Numbered from the stretch's first letter, positions 33,603 through 43,191 are shown. The stretch: 55,032 bases of DNA from PKWO01 sp036384915 (GCA_036384915.1 DASVLJ010000056.1:1-55032); one strand, 5' to 3'. Notes: a model not told the origin generated them from the sequence alone. Numbers and translations: made by a program.

Positions 33603-34211
33603 TCAGGATTTGCCGCGCAATGCCCTCTTCACCTCCCCACGCAAGGTCGGCAGTACCTCAGTCTCGAACCAGGGGTTATCCTGCATCCACTTGGTGCTGC
33701 GCCAGGAGGGATGCGGCAAGGGAAAGACGCCCGGCAAAAACTCGCGGAACGCTTTGACCTTGTCGGTCAGGCCGCGCTTGTCGTCAGGCAGGTAATGTTT
33801 CTGGGCATAGCTGCCCACGAGCAGCATCAGATGCGGCACGGGCAGGCGCTCGAGGATGACGCCGTGCCATTTCGGCGCGCACTCCTTGCGCGGCAGCTGA
33901 TCGCCGCTTTTCCCTTTTCCCGGATAGCAAAAGCCCATGGGCACCAGGGCCACCTTGTCCGCGTCGTAGAAATCCTCGTGCGCAATATCGAGCCACTGGC
34001 GCAGGCGGTCGCCGCTGTTGTCCTGCCAGGGTACGCCGCTTTCATGCACTTTCACGCCCGGCGCCTGGCCGACGATGACGAGCCGGGCCGTGGCGGAAAA
34101 GCGCACCACCGGGCGCGGCCCAAGCGGAAGATGCGCCTCGCACAGGCGGCATGCGGCGATTTCCTTGCGCAAGGCGGGCAGGCTTTTGTCTTTCGTCATC
34201 ATGTTACTCAT
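33603..34211 (-). CDS. Uracil-DNA glycosylase family protein
   Basis: A 202-aa protein with VIVGQAPGVKVHESGVPW (motif A, about 46) and PLPHPSWRST (motif B, about 168), the two active-site motifs of the UDG superfamily. CRLCEAHLPL near the start resembles the Cys region of family 4/5 enzymes, but the full four-Cys Fe-S set is not evident. Expected role is removal of uracil or related bases from DNA. The subfamily is unresolved. Confidence 0.8.
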   Translation of the reverse strand: MSNMMTKDKSLPALRKEIAACRLCEAHLPLGPRPVVRFSATARLVIVGQAPGVKVHESGVPWQDNSGDRLRQWLDIAHEDFYDADKVALVPMGFCYPGKGKSGDQLPRKECAPKWHGVILERLPVPHLMLLVGSYAQKHYLPDDKRGLTDKVKAFREFLPGVFPLPHPSWRSTKWMQDNPWFETEVLPTLRGEVKRALRGKS

Positions 34212-34341
34212 CCAGGACAGGAAAAATGCCGCGCGGCCCGAGGCACAAGCCCGGGGTGCGGGCCGAACCCTGCTGGTATACTGCCACGATGAGTGCCACG
34301 ATGAGCGGGCATTTCAAGATCAATCCGGGGAGAAAGGCAAT

Positions 34342-34581
34342 ATGAAGAGTAAGCAGACAAAATCGAACGACGACGACGATCTGTCGATGTGGGTCGTCTA
34401 TGAAGAGCCGCCGGGTTTTCCGGACCAGTATGTGGCGCGGCGCTACGTGCTGGAAAAGGATACCGGCCAGTACGTGGTCGGCGACACCTTGAACGACGTG
34501 CGCGCCAAGCTGCCGCCCGGCCTGATGCGCCTTGAGCGCAGCCCGCAGGACGATCCGCAGGTTCGCGAATCCTGGATTTGA
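34342..34581 (+). CDS. Conserved small hypothetical protein
   Basis: A 79-aa acidic protein (WVVYEEPPGFPDQYVARRYV, then GDTLNDVRAKLPPGLMRLER) starting at ATG 34342 after GAGAAAGG. No membrane segment. The frame ends 2 bp before the arfB start, so the two are probably co-expressed. No function can be assigned. Confidence 0.7.
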   Translation: MKSKQTKSNDDDDLSMWVVYEEPPGFPDQYVARRYVLEKDTGQYVVGDTLNDVRAKLPPGLMRLERSPQDDPQVRESWI

Positions 34582-34583
34582 TC

Positions 34584-34997
34584 ATGTCCAGGGGTATGCT
34601 TCCGGCCATACCCGAGCATGAAATCGAATTGTCCGCGATGCGCTCGCAAGGCGCAGGCGGGCAAAACGTCAACAAGGTGTCGAGCGCCATTCACTTGCGC
34701 TTCGATATCCATGCCTCGTCTCTGCCGTTACCGCTGAAAGAGCGGCTGCTCAAGCTGCCCGACCAGCGCATTACCAAGGATGGCGTGATCGTCATCAAGG
34801 CACAGACCCACCGCAGCCAGGAAAAGAACAAGGAAGAAGCCTTGCAGCGCCTGATGGAGATGGTGGCGAGCGTTGCCACGCTGCCGCGTGCGCGACGTGC
34901 GACCAAACCTACGCTTGGTTCGCAGAAACGGCGATTGGAAAAGAAAACCCGGCGCAGCCAGGTCAAGTCCTTGCGCTCGCGGCCGCGGGAACAATAA
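34584..34997 (+). CDS. arfB: Alternative ribosome-rescue factor ArfB
   Basis: A 137-aa protein with the release-factor GGQ motif in SQGAGGQNVNKVSSA (about 22-36) and a basic C-terminal tail (KRRLEKKTRRSQVKSLRSRP) that enters the mRNA channel of stalled ribosomes. This is the ArfB/YaeJ layout: a peptidyl-tRNA hydrolase acting on non-stop ribosomes. ATG 34584 is chosen. A TTG two codons upstream overlaps the previous gene. Confidence 0.95.
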   Translation: MSRGMLPAIPEHEIELSAMRSQGAGGQNVNKVSSAIHLRFDIHASSLPLPLKERLLKLPDQRITKDGVIVIKAQTHRSQEKNKEEALQRLMEMVASVATLPRARRATKPTLGSQKRRLEKKTRRSQVKSLRSRPREQ

Positions 34998-35018
34998 CAG
35001 CGCGCGCCTCGCTACCCT

Positions 35019-35087
35019 GTAGGCTGGGACGTGTCCCAGCTTTCCCGGTCTTGATCGACGATTGTGCTGGGACACGTCCCTGCCTAC
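35019..35087. repeat. Inverted 22-bp repeat pair (BIME-like, possible bidirectional terminator)
   Basis: Arm 35019-35040 and arm 35066-35087 are inverted copies with one mismatch. Each arm itself contains the palindrome GGGACGTGTCCC or its partner. The pair sits between convergent arfB and hrpA, where it can form a long hairpin and block read-through from both sides. Confidence 0.75.
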
Positions 35088-35111
35088 GGTTCGAACAACG
35101 CGATGCCGGCA

Positions 35112-38100
35112 CTATCGCTGCATCGACTCCCACACCTTCTGCAGCCGCTTCACCGACACCGGCATGGGCGTGCGCAACTCCTGCGCATAGAGCGAGACGC
35201 GCAATTCTTCGAGCAGCCAGCGGTATTCCACCATTTTCGGGTCGGCATCCTTGGCGGTGCGGCGTTCCTTTAGCGTGCGCTGCCACGGCGCGGCGGCTTG
35301 CGTCCATTCCGCCTGCGCGCGCGCATCGCGCGTCGGGTCGGCGCGCAGCTTGTCGATGCGCACGTTGATCGCCTTGAGATAGCGCGGGAAGTGGCTCAGG
35401 TTGGCGTAATCGTTTTCGGCGATGAAGCGCTTGGTCACCAGGGCCTGCAGCTGCGCCTGGATGTCTTGCGCGGCCTGGGCGTGGCCCTTGATGGTTTGCA
35501 GCTTTTTCGGCAGCGCGTGGTATTCGGCCAGGATGGAAGCGGCCAGCCGCGCGATTTCGTTGACCAGCAAGCCCAGGCGCGCCTTGCCCTCGTCGCGCCG
35601 CGCTTCGAATTCGGCGGCGTTCTTCGGCAGCGGGTCTTGCAGGAAGGCGCGCTCCAGGCCGGCGGCGATGACCTGGTCGCGCAATTCCTCCTGCGTGCCT
35701 AGGGCCATGTATTGCATGCCCATCTGCTGCAAGCCTGGAATGTTCTTTTCCAGGTACTTCATCTGGTCTTTCAATTGCAGCGCCATCAGGCGGCGCAAGC
35801 CGGCCACGTGGATGCGCGCCGCTTCGGCCGGGTCGTCGAACACTTCGAGGTCGCAATGCGCCCCCTTGTCGACCAAGGCCGGAAAGCCGATCAAGGTTTG
35901 CTTGCCGCGCTGGATTTCGAGCAGTTCCGGCAATTCGCCGAAGGTCCAGCTCGTCAGGTTTTCATGCTGGGCCGGGGCTTTGCCCGCCTGCTCCACCTGC
36001 CCCTGGTTCGCCGCGCGCTCCCCATCGGCGGAAGCCGGCGACGGGGCGATGGCCGTCTTCTCGGCCAGCTTCTGGAAACTCTGCCGCGCCTGCCCGCCGA
36101 ACTCGGCTTGCAGGGCGCCCAGGCTGCGGCCCATGTCCAATTGGCGGCCGTGTTCGTCAACTACCTTGAAATTCATGAAGTGGTGCGCCGGCAGGGTTTC
36201 CGTCTTGAAGTCGCTGGTTTTGACCAGCAGCGTCAATTGCTCGCGGATGTCGGCGATGATGGCGTCGATTAGGCTGCCCTGACCGAAACGCACCTGCGCA
36301 TTCTCGCCCGACTCGGCACGCTCGCAAAAGCCGGCCGCATAATCCGGCAGCGGTACGCAATGGCGGCGCAGCTTTTGCGGCAGCGATTTCAACAGCAGGT
36401 GCACCTTTTCCTTGAGCATGCCGGGCACGAGCCAGTCGCAGCGGTCGGCCGAGACCTGGTTGAGCGCATACAGCGGCACGGTCAGCGTGACGCCGTCGCG
36501 CGGCGTGCCGGGCTCGAAGTGGTAGGACAGCGCCATTTCCACGCCGGCCACCGTCATCTGCTTGGGGAACAGGTCGGTGGTGACCCCGGCCGCTTCGTGG
36601 CGCATCAGGTCGTCGCGGTTCAGGTAGAGCAGCTTGGGCTTCTTCTTGACCGCTTCGTCGTGCCACTTCTCGAAGGCGGCGCCGTTGTGGATGTCTGCCG
36701 GAATCAGCTTGTCGTAGAAGGCGGCGATCAAGCCGTCATCGACCAGCACGTCGAGCCGGCGCGATTTGTGTTCGAGATTTTCGATTTCGCGCACCAGTTT
36801 CTGGTTGTGCGCGAAGAACGGCGCGCGCGTGTCGAAGTCGCCCGCCACCAGGGCGTCGCGGATGAAGATTTCGCGCGCCTCCAGCGGATGGATCGCGCCA
36901 TAGTGGATGCGGCGCTGGCTGTACACCACCAGGCCGTACAGCGTGGCGCGCTCGTAGGCCGACACCTGGGCGCTGCGCTTTTCCCAGCGCGGATCGCCAT
37001 AGGATTTCTTGAGCAAGTGGCCGCCGACGCGCTCCAGCCACTCGGGCTGGATTTGCGCCACGCAGCGCGCGAACAGCCGCGCCGTATCGACCAGCTCGGC
37101 CGCCATGACCCACTTGCCGGCCTTTTTCACCAGAGAGGAGCCGGGCCAGATATAGAACTTGATGCCGCGCGCGCCGGTGTAATTGCCGTCTTCCTCGGAT
37201 TTGAAACCGATATTGCCGAGCAAGCCGACCAGCAAGGCCGTGTGCAGCTGCTCATAGGTAGCGGGCAATTCGTTCAGGCGCCAGCCCTGCTCGCGCACGA
37301 TGGTGAGCAGTTGCGAATGCACGTCGCGCCACTCGCGCAGGCGCAGTTGCGAGAGGAAATTGGCGCGGCAATGGTCTTGCAGCTGCCGGTTCGATTTCTT
37401 ATGCTCGATGGATTCCTCGAACCATTTCCAGATTTTCAGGTAGCTCTGGAATTCGGATTTGTCGTCGGCAAACTTCTTGTGCGCGGCGTCAGCCGCGGCT
37501 TGCGCTTCCAGCGGCCGGTCGCGCGGGTCCTGCACCGAGAGCGCGGCGGCGATGATGAGCACTTCCGAGAGACAGGCATTGTCGCGCCCGGCCAGGATCA
37601 TCCGGCCCACGCGCGGGTCGAGCGGCAGCTTGGCCAGCTGGCGGCCCAGCGGCGTCAATTGATTTTCGTCGTCGACCGCACCGAGCTCCTGCAGCAACTG
37701 GTAGCCGTCGGCAATCGCCCTGCCCTGCGGCGCCTCGATGAAGGGGAAGCTTTCGACGTCGGTCAGGCGCAGGGACTTCATGCGCAGGATGACGGCGGCC
37801 AGCGAAGAGCGCAGGATTTCCGGCTCGGTGAACTTGGGCCGCAGCAGGAAATCCTGCTCTTCATAAAGGCGGATGCATACGCCTGCCGCCACGCGGCCGC
37901 AACGGCCGGCGCGCTGGTTGGCGGCCGATTGCGCAATCGGCTCGATCTGCAGTTGCTCGACCTTGTTGCGGTAGCTGTAGCGCTTGACGCGCGCCGTGCC
38001 GGCATCGACCACGTAGCGGATGCCGGGCACGGTCAGCGAGGTCTCGGCCACGTTGGTGGCCAGCACGATGCGCCGCGCATTCGAGGTCTTGAACACGCGC

Positions 38101-39122
38101 TCCTGCTCCTGCACCGAGAGGCGGGCGAACAGAGGCAGGATTTCCACGTGCGGCGGATGGTGCTTCCTCAGCGTCTCGGCCGCATCGCGGATTTCGCGCT
38201 CGCCGGGCAAAAACACCAGCACGTCGCCCGAACCGATGCGGCAGGCCTCATCGACCGCGTCGGCCACGGCATCCATCAAGTCGCGCTGGCCGCGCTCCCT
38301 TTGCGCCTGCGAGGGCGTGGCGCCGGGCGCGAGCTTGTCGCTGGGCTCGACCGGGCGGTAGCGGATCTCGACCGGATACAGCCTGCCCGAGACTTCGATG
38401 ATGGGCGCGGGCTGGTCCGCGCTGCCGAAGTGGCGCGCAAAGCGCTCGGCGTCGATGGTGGCCGAGGTGATGATGATTTTCAGGTCCGGCCGGCGCGGCA
38501 ATATCTGCTTCAGGTAGCCGAGCAGGAAGTCGATGTTGAGGCTGCGTTCGTGCGCCTCGTCGATGATGATGGTGTCGTATTGCTTCAGCAGCGGATCGGT
38601 CTGCGTCTCGGCCAGCAGGATGCCGTCGGTCATGAGCTTGATCCAGGCGCCTTCCGACAGGGTGTCGGTGAAACGCACCTTGAAGCCGACGTGCTCGCCC
38701 AGCGGCGAATTGAGTTCGACCGCGATGCGCTTGGCCGTGCTGGACGCGGCGATACGGCGCGGCTGGGTATGGCCGATCAGGCCGCGGGCGCCGCGCCCGA
38801 GTTCAAGGCAGATCTTGGGCAATTGCGTGGTCTTGCCCGAGCCGGTTTCGCCGCACACGATGACGACCTGGTTTGCCACGAGGGCGGCGGCAATGTCGGC
38901 GCGCTTGCCCGAGACGGGCAGCTCTTCCGGGAAGGTAACGGGCGGCAAAGGGTTGCGCACGGGCTCGCGCGCGGGCGCGGCTTCACGTCTCTGCTGCTGG
39001 CGCGGGCGTTCCTGGCGCGGCTGTCCCTGCGGCTTGGCTGCGGGTTGTGGTTTTCCGGAGGCGCGTTCCTGGCGGGAGGCTTGCTGCGGCTTGTTTTTTT
39101 GGGGCGTTTCAGGCGAAGACAT
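35112..39122 (-). CDS. hrpA: ATP-dependent RNA helicase HrpA
   Basis: A 1336-aa DEAH-box helicase. After a Gln/Arg/Pro-rich N-terminal extension (1-60) come GETGSGKTTQ (91-100), DEAHERS (about 187), ITSATID (motif III), then ATNVAETSLTVPGI (V), QRAGRCGRV (VI), winged-helix, ratchet and OB regions and the long HrpA-type C-terminal domain (DUF3418). Length matches full HrpA (about 1300 aa). In E. coli HrpA processes fimbrial mRNA and acts on stalled ribosomes. Convergent with arfB. Confidence 0.95.
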   Translation of the reverse strand: MSSPETPQKNKPQQASRQERASGKPQPAAKPQGQPRQERPRQQQRREAAPAREPVRNPLPPVTFPEELPVSGKRADIAAALVANQVVIVCGETGSGKTTQLPKICLELGRGARGLIGHTQPRRIAASSTAKRIAVELNSPLGEHVGFKVRFTDTLSEGAWIKLMTDGILLAETQTDPLLKQYDTIIIDEAHERSLNIDFLLGYLKQILPRRPDLKIIITSATIDAERFARHFGSADQPAPIIEVSGRLYPVEIRYRPVEPSDKLAPGATPSQAQRERGQRDLMDAVADAVDEACRIGSGDVLVFLPGEREIRDAAETLRKHHPPHVEILPLFARLSVQEQERVFKTSNARRIVLATNVAETSLTVPGIRYVVDAGTARVKRYSYRNKVEQLQIEPIAQSAANQRAGRCGRVAAGVCIRLYEEQDFLLRPKFTEPEILRSSLAAVILRMKSLRLTDVESFPFIEAPQGRAIADGYQLLQELGAVDDENQLTPLGRQLAKLPLDPRVGRMILAGRDNACLSEVLIIAAALSVQDPRDRPLEAQAAADAAHKKFADDKSEFQSYLKIWKWFEESIEHKKSNRQLQDHCRANFLSQLRLREWRDVHSQLLTIVREQGWRLNELPATYEQLHTALLVGLLGNIGFKSEEDGNYTGARGIKFYIWPGSSLVKKAGKWVMAAELVDTARLFARCVAQIQPEWLERVGGHLLKKSYGDPRWEKRSAQVSAYERATLYGLVVYSQRRIHYGAIHPLEAREIFIRDALVAGDFDTRAPFFAHNQKLVREIENLEHKSRRLDVLVDDGLIAAFYDKLIPADIHNGAAFEKWHDEAVKKKPKLLYLNRDDLMRHEAAGVTTDLFPKQMTVAGVEMALSYHFEPGTPRDGVTLTVPLYALNQVSADRCDWLVPGMLKEKVHLLLKSLPQKLRRHCVPLPDYAAGFCERAESGENAQVRFGQGSLIDAIIADIREQLTLLVKTSDFKTETLPAHHFMNFKVVDEHGRQLDMGRSLGALQAEFGGQARQSFQKLAEKTAIAPSPASADGERAANQGQVEQAGKAPAQHENLTSWTFGELPELLEIQRGKQTLIGFPALVDKGAHCDLEVFDDPAEAARIHVAGLRRLMALQLKDQMKYLEKNIPGLQQMGMQYMALGTQEELRDQVIAAGLERAFLQDPLPKNAAEFEARRDEGKARLGLLVNEIARLAASILAEYHALPKKLQTIKGHAQAAQDIQAQLQALVTKRFIAENDYANLSHFPRYLKAINVRIDKLRADPTRDARAQAEWTQAAAPWQRTLKERRTAKDADPKMVEYRWLLEELRVSLYAQELRTPMPVSVKRLQKVWESMQR

Positions 39123-39388
39123 GGCGGAGCGAATTATAATCCTAGAAACCGCAGTTGACCGCTCACCGACGTCGGAAAAGGCGCATGAACACAGGCTTTC
39201 ACTTGCATTTGAACATTCATCGGCTCGCCAAGAGCGCTACAAGCGCGATTGCGCACCTGCACGGCCCCCTGGGTGTGTTGCTTCTCCTAGCGGACATTGA
39301 GTCCGCGTCGTCGTCGCGCCTACCCAGAGGACCGCGCAGGCACACACTCGCGCCTGTCCAACCGCGGTTTCCAGGATAGTTCCCCTTT

Positions 39389-40699
39389 ATGGAAAATTCC
39401 GAACAGTTCGTCGATTGGCTGCGCTCGGTTGCGCCCTATATCCACGCCTTCCGCGGCAAAACCTTCGTCGTGGCCTTCCCGGGCGAGCTGGTGGCGGCGG
39501 GTGCCCTGCCCGTGCTGGCGCAAGACTTGTCGCTGTTGCATGCCATGGGCATCAAGGTGGTGCTGGTATACGGTTCCCGCCCCCAGGTGGCCGAACAGCT
39601 GGCGCTACGCAACGTCGAAGCGCGTTTCCATAACGGCGTGCGCATCACCGATGCCGCCGCACTCGAATGCGCCAAGGAAGCCGCCGGCGAATTGCGCCTT
39701 GATATCGAAGCCGCCTTCAGCCAGGGCTTGCCCAACACACCCATGGCCCACGCGGCGATCCGCATCATCTCGGGCAACTTCGTCACGGCGCGCCCCCTGG
39801 GCGTGATCGACGGGGTGGACTTGGAGTTGACAGGCGTCACGCGCAAGGTAGCGTTCGAAACCATCCACCCCATCCTGAACGCCGGCGGCCTGGTGCTGCT
39901 CTCGCCCCTGGGCTTTTCGCCCACCGGCGAAGCCTTCAACCTGACCATGGAAGACGTGGCCACCTCGGCCGCCATCGCGCTGCGCGCCGACAAGCTGATT
40001 TTCATGACCGAAACGCCGATGATGCGCGATCAGTACAACCGCGAGGTGCATGAACTCTCGTCGGCCCAGGTCGATGCCATGCTGAGGGCGGGCAACCAGC
40101 CCAGCGACATCGCCTTCTACCTGCAGTACTGCCTCAAGGCCTCGCGCTCGGGCGTGCCGCGCGTACACATGGTGCCTTATGACATGGACGGCTCGGTGCT
40201 GCTCGAAGTGTTCACCCACGACGGCGTAGGCACCATGATCAGCTATGAAAACCTCGAAAGCCTGCGCGAAGCCACCATCGAAGACGTGGGCGGCATCCTG
40301 AAGCTGATCGAGCCGCTCGAAGCCGACGGCACCCTGGTCAAGCGCGGCCGCGAATTGATCGAGCGCGAGATCGACTATTTCTCCGTCATCGAGCATGACG
40401 GCGTCATCTTCGGCTGCGCCGCGCTCTACCCCTTCCCCAAGGACGGCATGGCCGAAATGGCATGCCTGACCGTGAACCCGGAAGTGCAGGCCCAGGGCGA
40501 CGGCGAGCGTATCCTCAAGCACATGGAAAACCGCGCACGCGCCGCCGGCTTCAAAAAACTGTTCGTGCTGACCACGCGCACGGCGCACTGGTTCCTGAAG
40601 CGCGGCTTCGTCGGCGCCACGGTGGACGACCTGCCCCGGGACAGGCAATCGATGTACAACTGGCAGCGCCGCTCGCTGGTCTTGATCAAGACCTTGTAA
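39389..40699 (+). CDS. argA: N-acetylglutamate synthase ArgA
   Basis: A 436-aa bacterial NAGS. The N-terminal two-thirds is an amino-acid-kinase-like domain (KTFVVAFPGELVA, KVVLVYGSRPQVAEQL) that binds arginine for feedback control. The C-terminal 150 residues are the GNAT acetyltransferase (FGCAALYPF, MACLTVNPEVQAQGDGERIL, NWQRRSLVLIKTL ending). It makes N-acetylglutamate from glutamate and acetyl-CoA, the first step of arginine synthesis. Length is normal. The 266-bp gap to hrpA should hold both promoters but shows no distinct element. Confidence 0.95.
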   Translation: MENSEQFVDWLRSVAPYIHAFRGKTFVVAFPGELVAAGALPVLAQDLSLLHAMGIKVVLVYGSRPQVAEQLALRNVEARFHNGVRITDAAALECAKEAAGELRLDIEAAFSQGLPNTPMAHAAIRIISGNFVTARPLGVIDGVDLELTGVTRKVAFETIHPILNAGGLVLLSPLGFSPTGEAFNLTMEDVATSAAIALRADKLIFMTETPMMRDQYNREVHELSSAQVDAMLRAGNQPSDIAFYLQYCLKASRSGVPRVHMVPYDMDGSVLLEVFTHDGVGTMISYENLESLREATIEDVGGILKLIEPLEADGTLVKRGRELIEREIDYFSVIEHDGVIFGCAALYPFPKDGMAEMACLTVNPEVQAQGDGERILKHMENRARAAGFKKLFVLTTRTAHWFLKRGFVGATVDDLPRDRQSMYNWQRRSLVLIKTL

Positions 40700-40738
40700 A
40701 ATATCGGTCTGTCTATCCGAATAAAGCTGGAGAAAGTT

Positions 40739-41011
40739 ATGGCCCGCATGGTCCACTGCGTCAAACTGAACAAGGAAGCCGAAGGACTCGATTTCCCGCC
40801 CTACCCCGGCGACCTGGGCAAGCGTTGCTGGGAAAGCATCTCGAAGGAAGCCTGGGCCGGCTGGCTCAAGCATCAAACGATGCTGATCAATGAAAACCGC
40901 CTCAACGGCGCCGATGCGCGCGCGCGCAAATACCTGATGGCGCAGGCTGAAAAATACCTGTTCGGCGACGGTGCCGACGTGGCTGAGGGTTACGTGCCGC
41001 CTACGGCTTGA
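40739..41011 (+). CDS. yggX: Fe(2+)-trafficking / oxidative damage protection protein YggX
   Basis: A 90-aa protein matching YggX along its length: MVHCVKLNKEAEGLDFPPYP, GKRCWESISKEAW, LINENRLN and KYLMAQAEKYLFG. The conserved Cys lies near the N-terminus. It protects Fe-S proteins from oxidative damage. ATG 40739 follows GGAGAAAG, 39 bp after argA, so co-transcription is likely. Confidence 0.95.
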   Translation: MARMVHCVKLNKEAEGLDFPPYPGDLGKRCWESISKEAWAGWLKHQTMLINENRLNGADARARKYLMAQAEKYLFGDGADVAEGYVPPTA

Positions 41012-41318
41012 TTTTTCCGGCTTGCCCTCATGCAAAACGGGGCGCAAACAGGTTCTGATGTCGCTGTAGGTTGCACCTCCAGGCACATCAGCCCGCCCTC
41101 GCAGGACGCACCCGCCCACGTATGGGGGCTGTGCCGCAGGCATGTGGCATGCTGCGCGAAATCCCTACCACGCCTTTCGCATGGACGACGGCAATGATCG
41201 GTGCAGGGCAAAATTGTCATGCACTGCATATGGCAAGCGTAATAGTTCCTTCCCTTCCTGCGACTGCGAAGTTGCCGGGTCGTCTTGCGCGCTGGAGCAG
41301 GAACACCTCAAACCCGCT
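41012..41318. other. Intergenic stretch without a supported gene
   Basis: About 307 bp between yggX and the convergent hydrolase gene. Short frames exist but none has a family match or ribosome site, and no T-tailed hairpin or repeat was found. Confidence 0.6.
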
Positions 41319-42158
41319 TCATTCCAACCCTGCCAGGAACCGCCGATAGGCAGATTTCGCAACGTCATACTTGACCGCATCGCCATGATGCGCTCCCTCG
41401 ACGACTATCAGCGTCTTGCGCGTGCCGGGCGCAGCGTCATATAGAGCCTGGGAAAAGCGCAGCGGAGTCGTTTCATCCTTATCTCCAACCAGGAACAGCA
41501 CCGGCTTGTCCGAGGCCGCAATCGCCGGCAGGTTCGTGGTATGCGCCAGCGTGTCGTCCAGCTTTACGCGCACGAAGGGTTTCCAGTAGAAAGGGATGAG
41601 CTGCCCGACCAGTTCTGGCGCGCTGCTGATCGCTCCATCGAGCACGACACCGGCCACGCGAGTATCCTGCCTCAACTTGGCCGCCACAAGGCTGCCCATG
41701 GAGGTTCCATGAACCACGATGGGCATGTGGAGCGTGGCGGCATAATCGATGACGTCGCTCGCATCCGCATAGAGCGCCGGCACAGTGGGCTCGCCTCCGC
41801 TCGCGCCCTGGCCGCGATAATCGACCCACAGCACGTCGGCGCCTACCTGGGCAAGATTGCGCAAGATCATGGGACCGGCTTCGCGGATCTTGAAACCATT
41901 ACCGCCGAAATAGACGATAAGAAATTTCGCGCCCTGCACATGCATGTACACGCCCTGCCCTTTGGCGCCATCGCCGTGCCGGATTTCCACCGGCCTGATT
42001 GAAACCTGCGCGCGCTCGATCCAGCCGTCCTGGTCGAGCGCACGTATATCGATAGCCTGTATTTGCGCATCGCGCACCAGAAAATCCTGCGCCGTATAGT
42101 TGACGGCGCATCCGGACAACATGGCGGCAAACAGGGCCGCGCCCGCTTTCTTCATCAT
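41319..42158 (-). CDS. Alpha/beta-hydrolase lipoprotein
   Basis: A 279-aa protein with a lipoprotein signal (MMKKAGAALFAAMLSGC, acylated Cys17) and an alpha/beta-hydrolase fold: VYFGGNGF (oxyanion region), VVHGTSMGSLVAAK (nucleophile Ser), LVGDKDETTP (Asp) and VEGAHHGDAV (His). ATG 42158 follows GAGGAAG. Probably anchored in the envelope. Substrate unknown (esterase or peptidase-like). Related to the BAAT/FrsA-type serine hydrolases of the YfhR group. Confidence 0.85.
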   Translation of the reverse strand: MMKKAGAALFAAMLSGCAVNYTAQDFLVRDAQIQAIDIRALDQDGWIERAQVSIRPVEIRHGDGAKGQGVYMHVQGAKFLIVYFGGNGFKIREAGPMILRNLAQVGADVLWVDYRGQGASGGEPTVPALYADASDVIDYAATLHMPIVVHGTSMGSLVAAKLRQDTRVAGVVLDGAISSAPELVGQLIPFYWKPFVRVKLDDTLAHTTNLPAIAASDKPVLFLVGDKDETTPLRFSQALYDAAPGTRKTLIVVEGAHHGDAVKYDVAKSAYRRFLAGLE

Positions 42159-42251
42159 TTTCGCTTCCTCCGCATTTCGCAAGACAACACTGCGCCGTGG
42201 CATGCGGTAGGGCCGCATGCCGTCAGGTTGATCGATTGATCGGCACCAGGC

Positions 42252-42485
42252 TCAGCCGTCGTCAGCCTCGCCATCCTCGACGCCGGGTTCATAGCGCAGG
42301 ATGTCGCCGGGCTGGCATTCCAGCACGCGGCAGATTGCCGCAAGGGTGGCGAAGCGGACCGCCCTCGCCTTGCCGGTCTTGAGTATGGAAAGATTGACCG
42401 GCGTGATACCGATCGCATCCGCCAATTCCTTGGAATTCATTTTGCGCTGAGCCAGCAACACGTCGAGTTCGATGCGGATGGGCAT
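42252..42485 (-). CDS. XRE-family HTH regulator paired with DUF2975 protein
   Basis: A 77-aa Cro/CI-type regulator: RKMNSKELADAIGITPVNLS, then LKTGKARAVRFATL and CRVLECQPGDILRY. This is the short YozG-type repressor commonly encoded next to a DUF2975 membrane protein. ATG 42485 lies 2 bp after the DUF2975 stop. It probably binds the palindrome at 43111-43129 and represses its own operon. Confidence 0.9.
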   Translation of the reverse strand: MPIRIELDVLLAQRKMNSKELADAIGITPVNLSILKTGKARAVRFATLAAICRVLECQPGDILRYEPGVEDGEADDG

Positions 42486-42487
42486 GG

Positions 42488-43081
42488 TCAGACCGTCAGA
42501 TCGGCATCTTCCTGCAAGCGCCGCGCCTGATCCATGACGTGGGCCATGACGAGCACAATGGCCCCGGTGATCGCCATCGCGGCATCGCCCGCATCGGTGG
42601 CAAAGCACAGCCGCGTTCCGGGGCCTGGGTGCCAAAGCAATATCATGCAGCAAAGCGCCGAATAGATCGGCGCAAACAACGCCATCGCCATCAGCAGCCA
42701 GCCGATGCGCCGGATCGCGGCAACCACGGCAGCACTGAAGAACTCGCCCGCCTCATACAAACCAAACAGCCGAGCCAGCATGATCAGAAGAAAAATTGAA
42801 AGCGCGGTTGGCAAGGCACTGGCGCCGGCTGCCGCCACATGCTGCCAAAACGTGAGCAAGCCCGGCACCGGGTGCGATGCGTCCAATGGATCCTGCCCCA
42901 GCACCAGTTGCGCGAACAAACCATTCCAATTCACTTGCAGGCCAGGGCCAAACTCGAGCCAGGTATGGGGTAGCGCCGGCTCATAATTCATCCAGCCAAT
43001 AGCACGCGCCAATGGAATGGCAAACGCAAGAAAAAGAAACAGCCGGCGCATGCGCCGGCTGACCTTGACGACATCATTCAT
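42488..43081 (-). CDS. DUF2975 membrane protein
   Basis: A 197-aa protein with about four hydrophobic segments (RLFLFLAFAIPLARAIGW; ALSIFLLIMLARLFGL; IGWLLMAMALFAPIYSAL; AAMAITGAIVLVMAHVM-like), fitting DUF2975. ATG 43081 is preferred because AAAGGGA lies 9 bp upstream. A start seven codons earlier would swallow this site. Operon with the downstream XRE regulator. Confidence 0.85.
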   Translation of the reverse strand: MNDVVKVSRRMRRLFLFLAFAIPLARAIGWMNYEPALPHTWLEFGPGLQVNWNGLFAQLVLGQDPLDASHPVPGLLTFWQHVAAAGASALPTALSIFLLIMLARLFGLYEAGEFFSAAVVAAIRRIGWLLMAMALFAPIYSALCCMILLWHPGPGTRLCFATDAGDAAMAITGAIVLVMAHVMDQARRLQEDADLTV

Positions 43082-43110
43082 CGCACAGCTATCCCTTTGC
43101 ATTGATGAAT

Positions 43111-43129
43111 ATTATCGTAACACGATAAT
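43111..43129. promoter_or_regulatory. XRE operator palindrome
   Basis: ATTATCGT-AAC-ACGATAAT, perfect 8-bp arms, sits 29 bp upstream of the DUF2975/XRE operon start. A half-site ACGATA follows near 43143. The position fits autorepression by the XRE protein. Confidence 0.6.
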
Positions 43130-43191
43130 TTATTAATGCAAAACGATATTTTTCAAGCGAACCGCCCCCGGGCACCACGGCCCAGGAACAA

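Noticed and set aside
36360..39158. A 932-codon plus-strand frame opposite hrpA
   Set aside because: Antisense shadow of hrpA with no recognisable domain or ribosome site.
39605..41143. Long minus-strand frame opposite argA and yggX
   Set aside because: Shadow; both plus-strand genes are clear full-length homologues.
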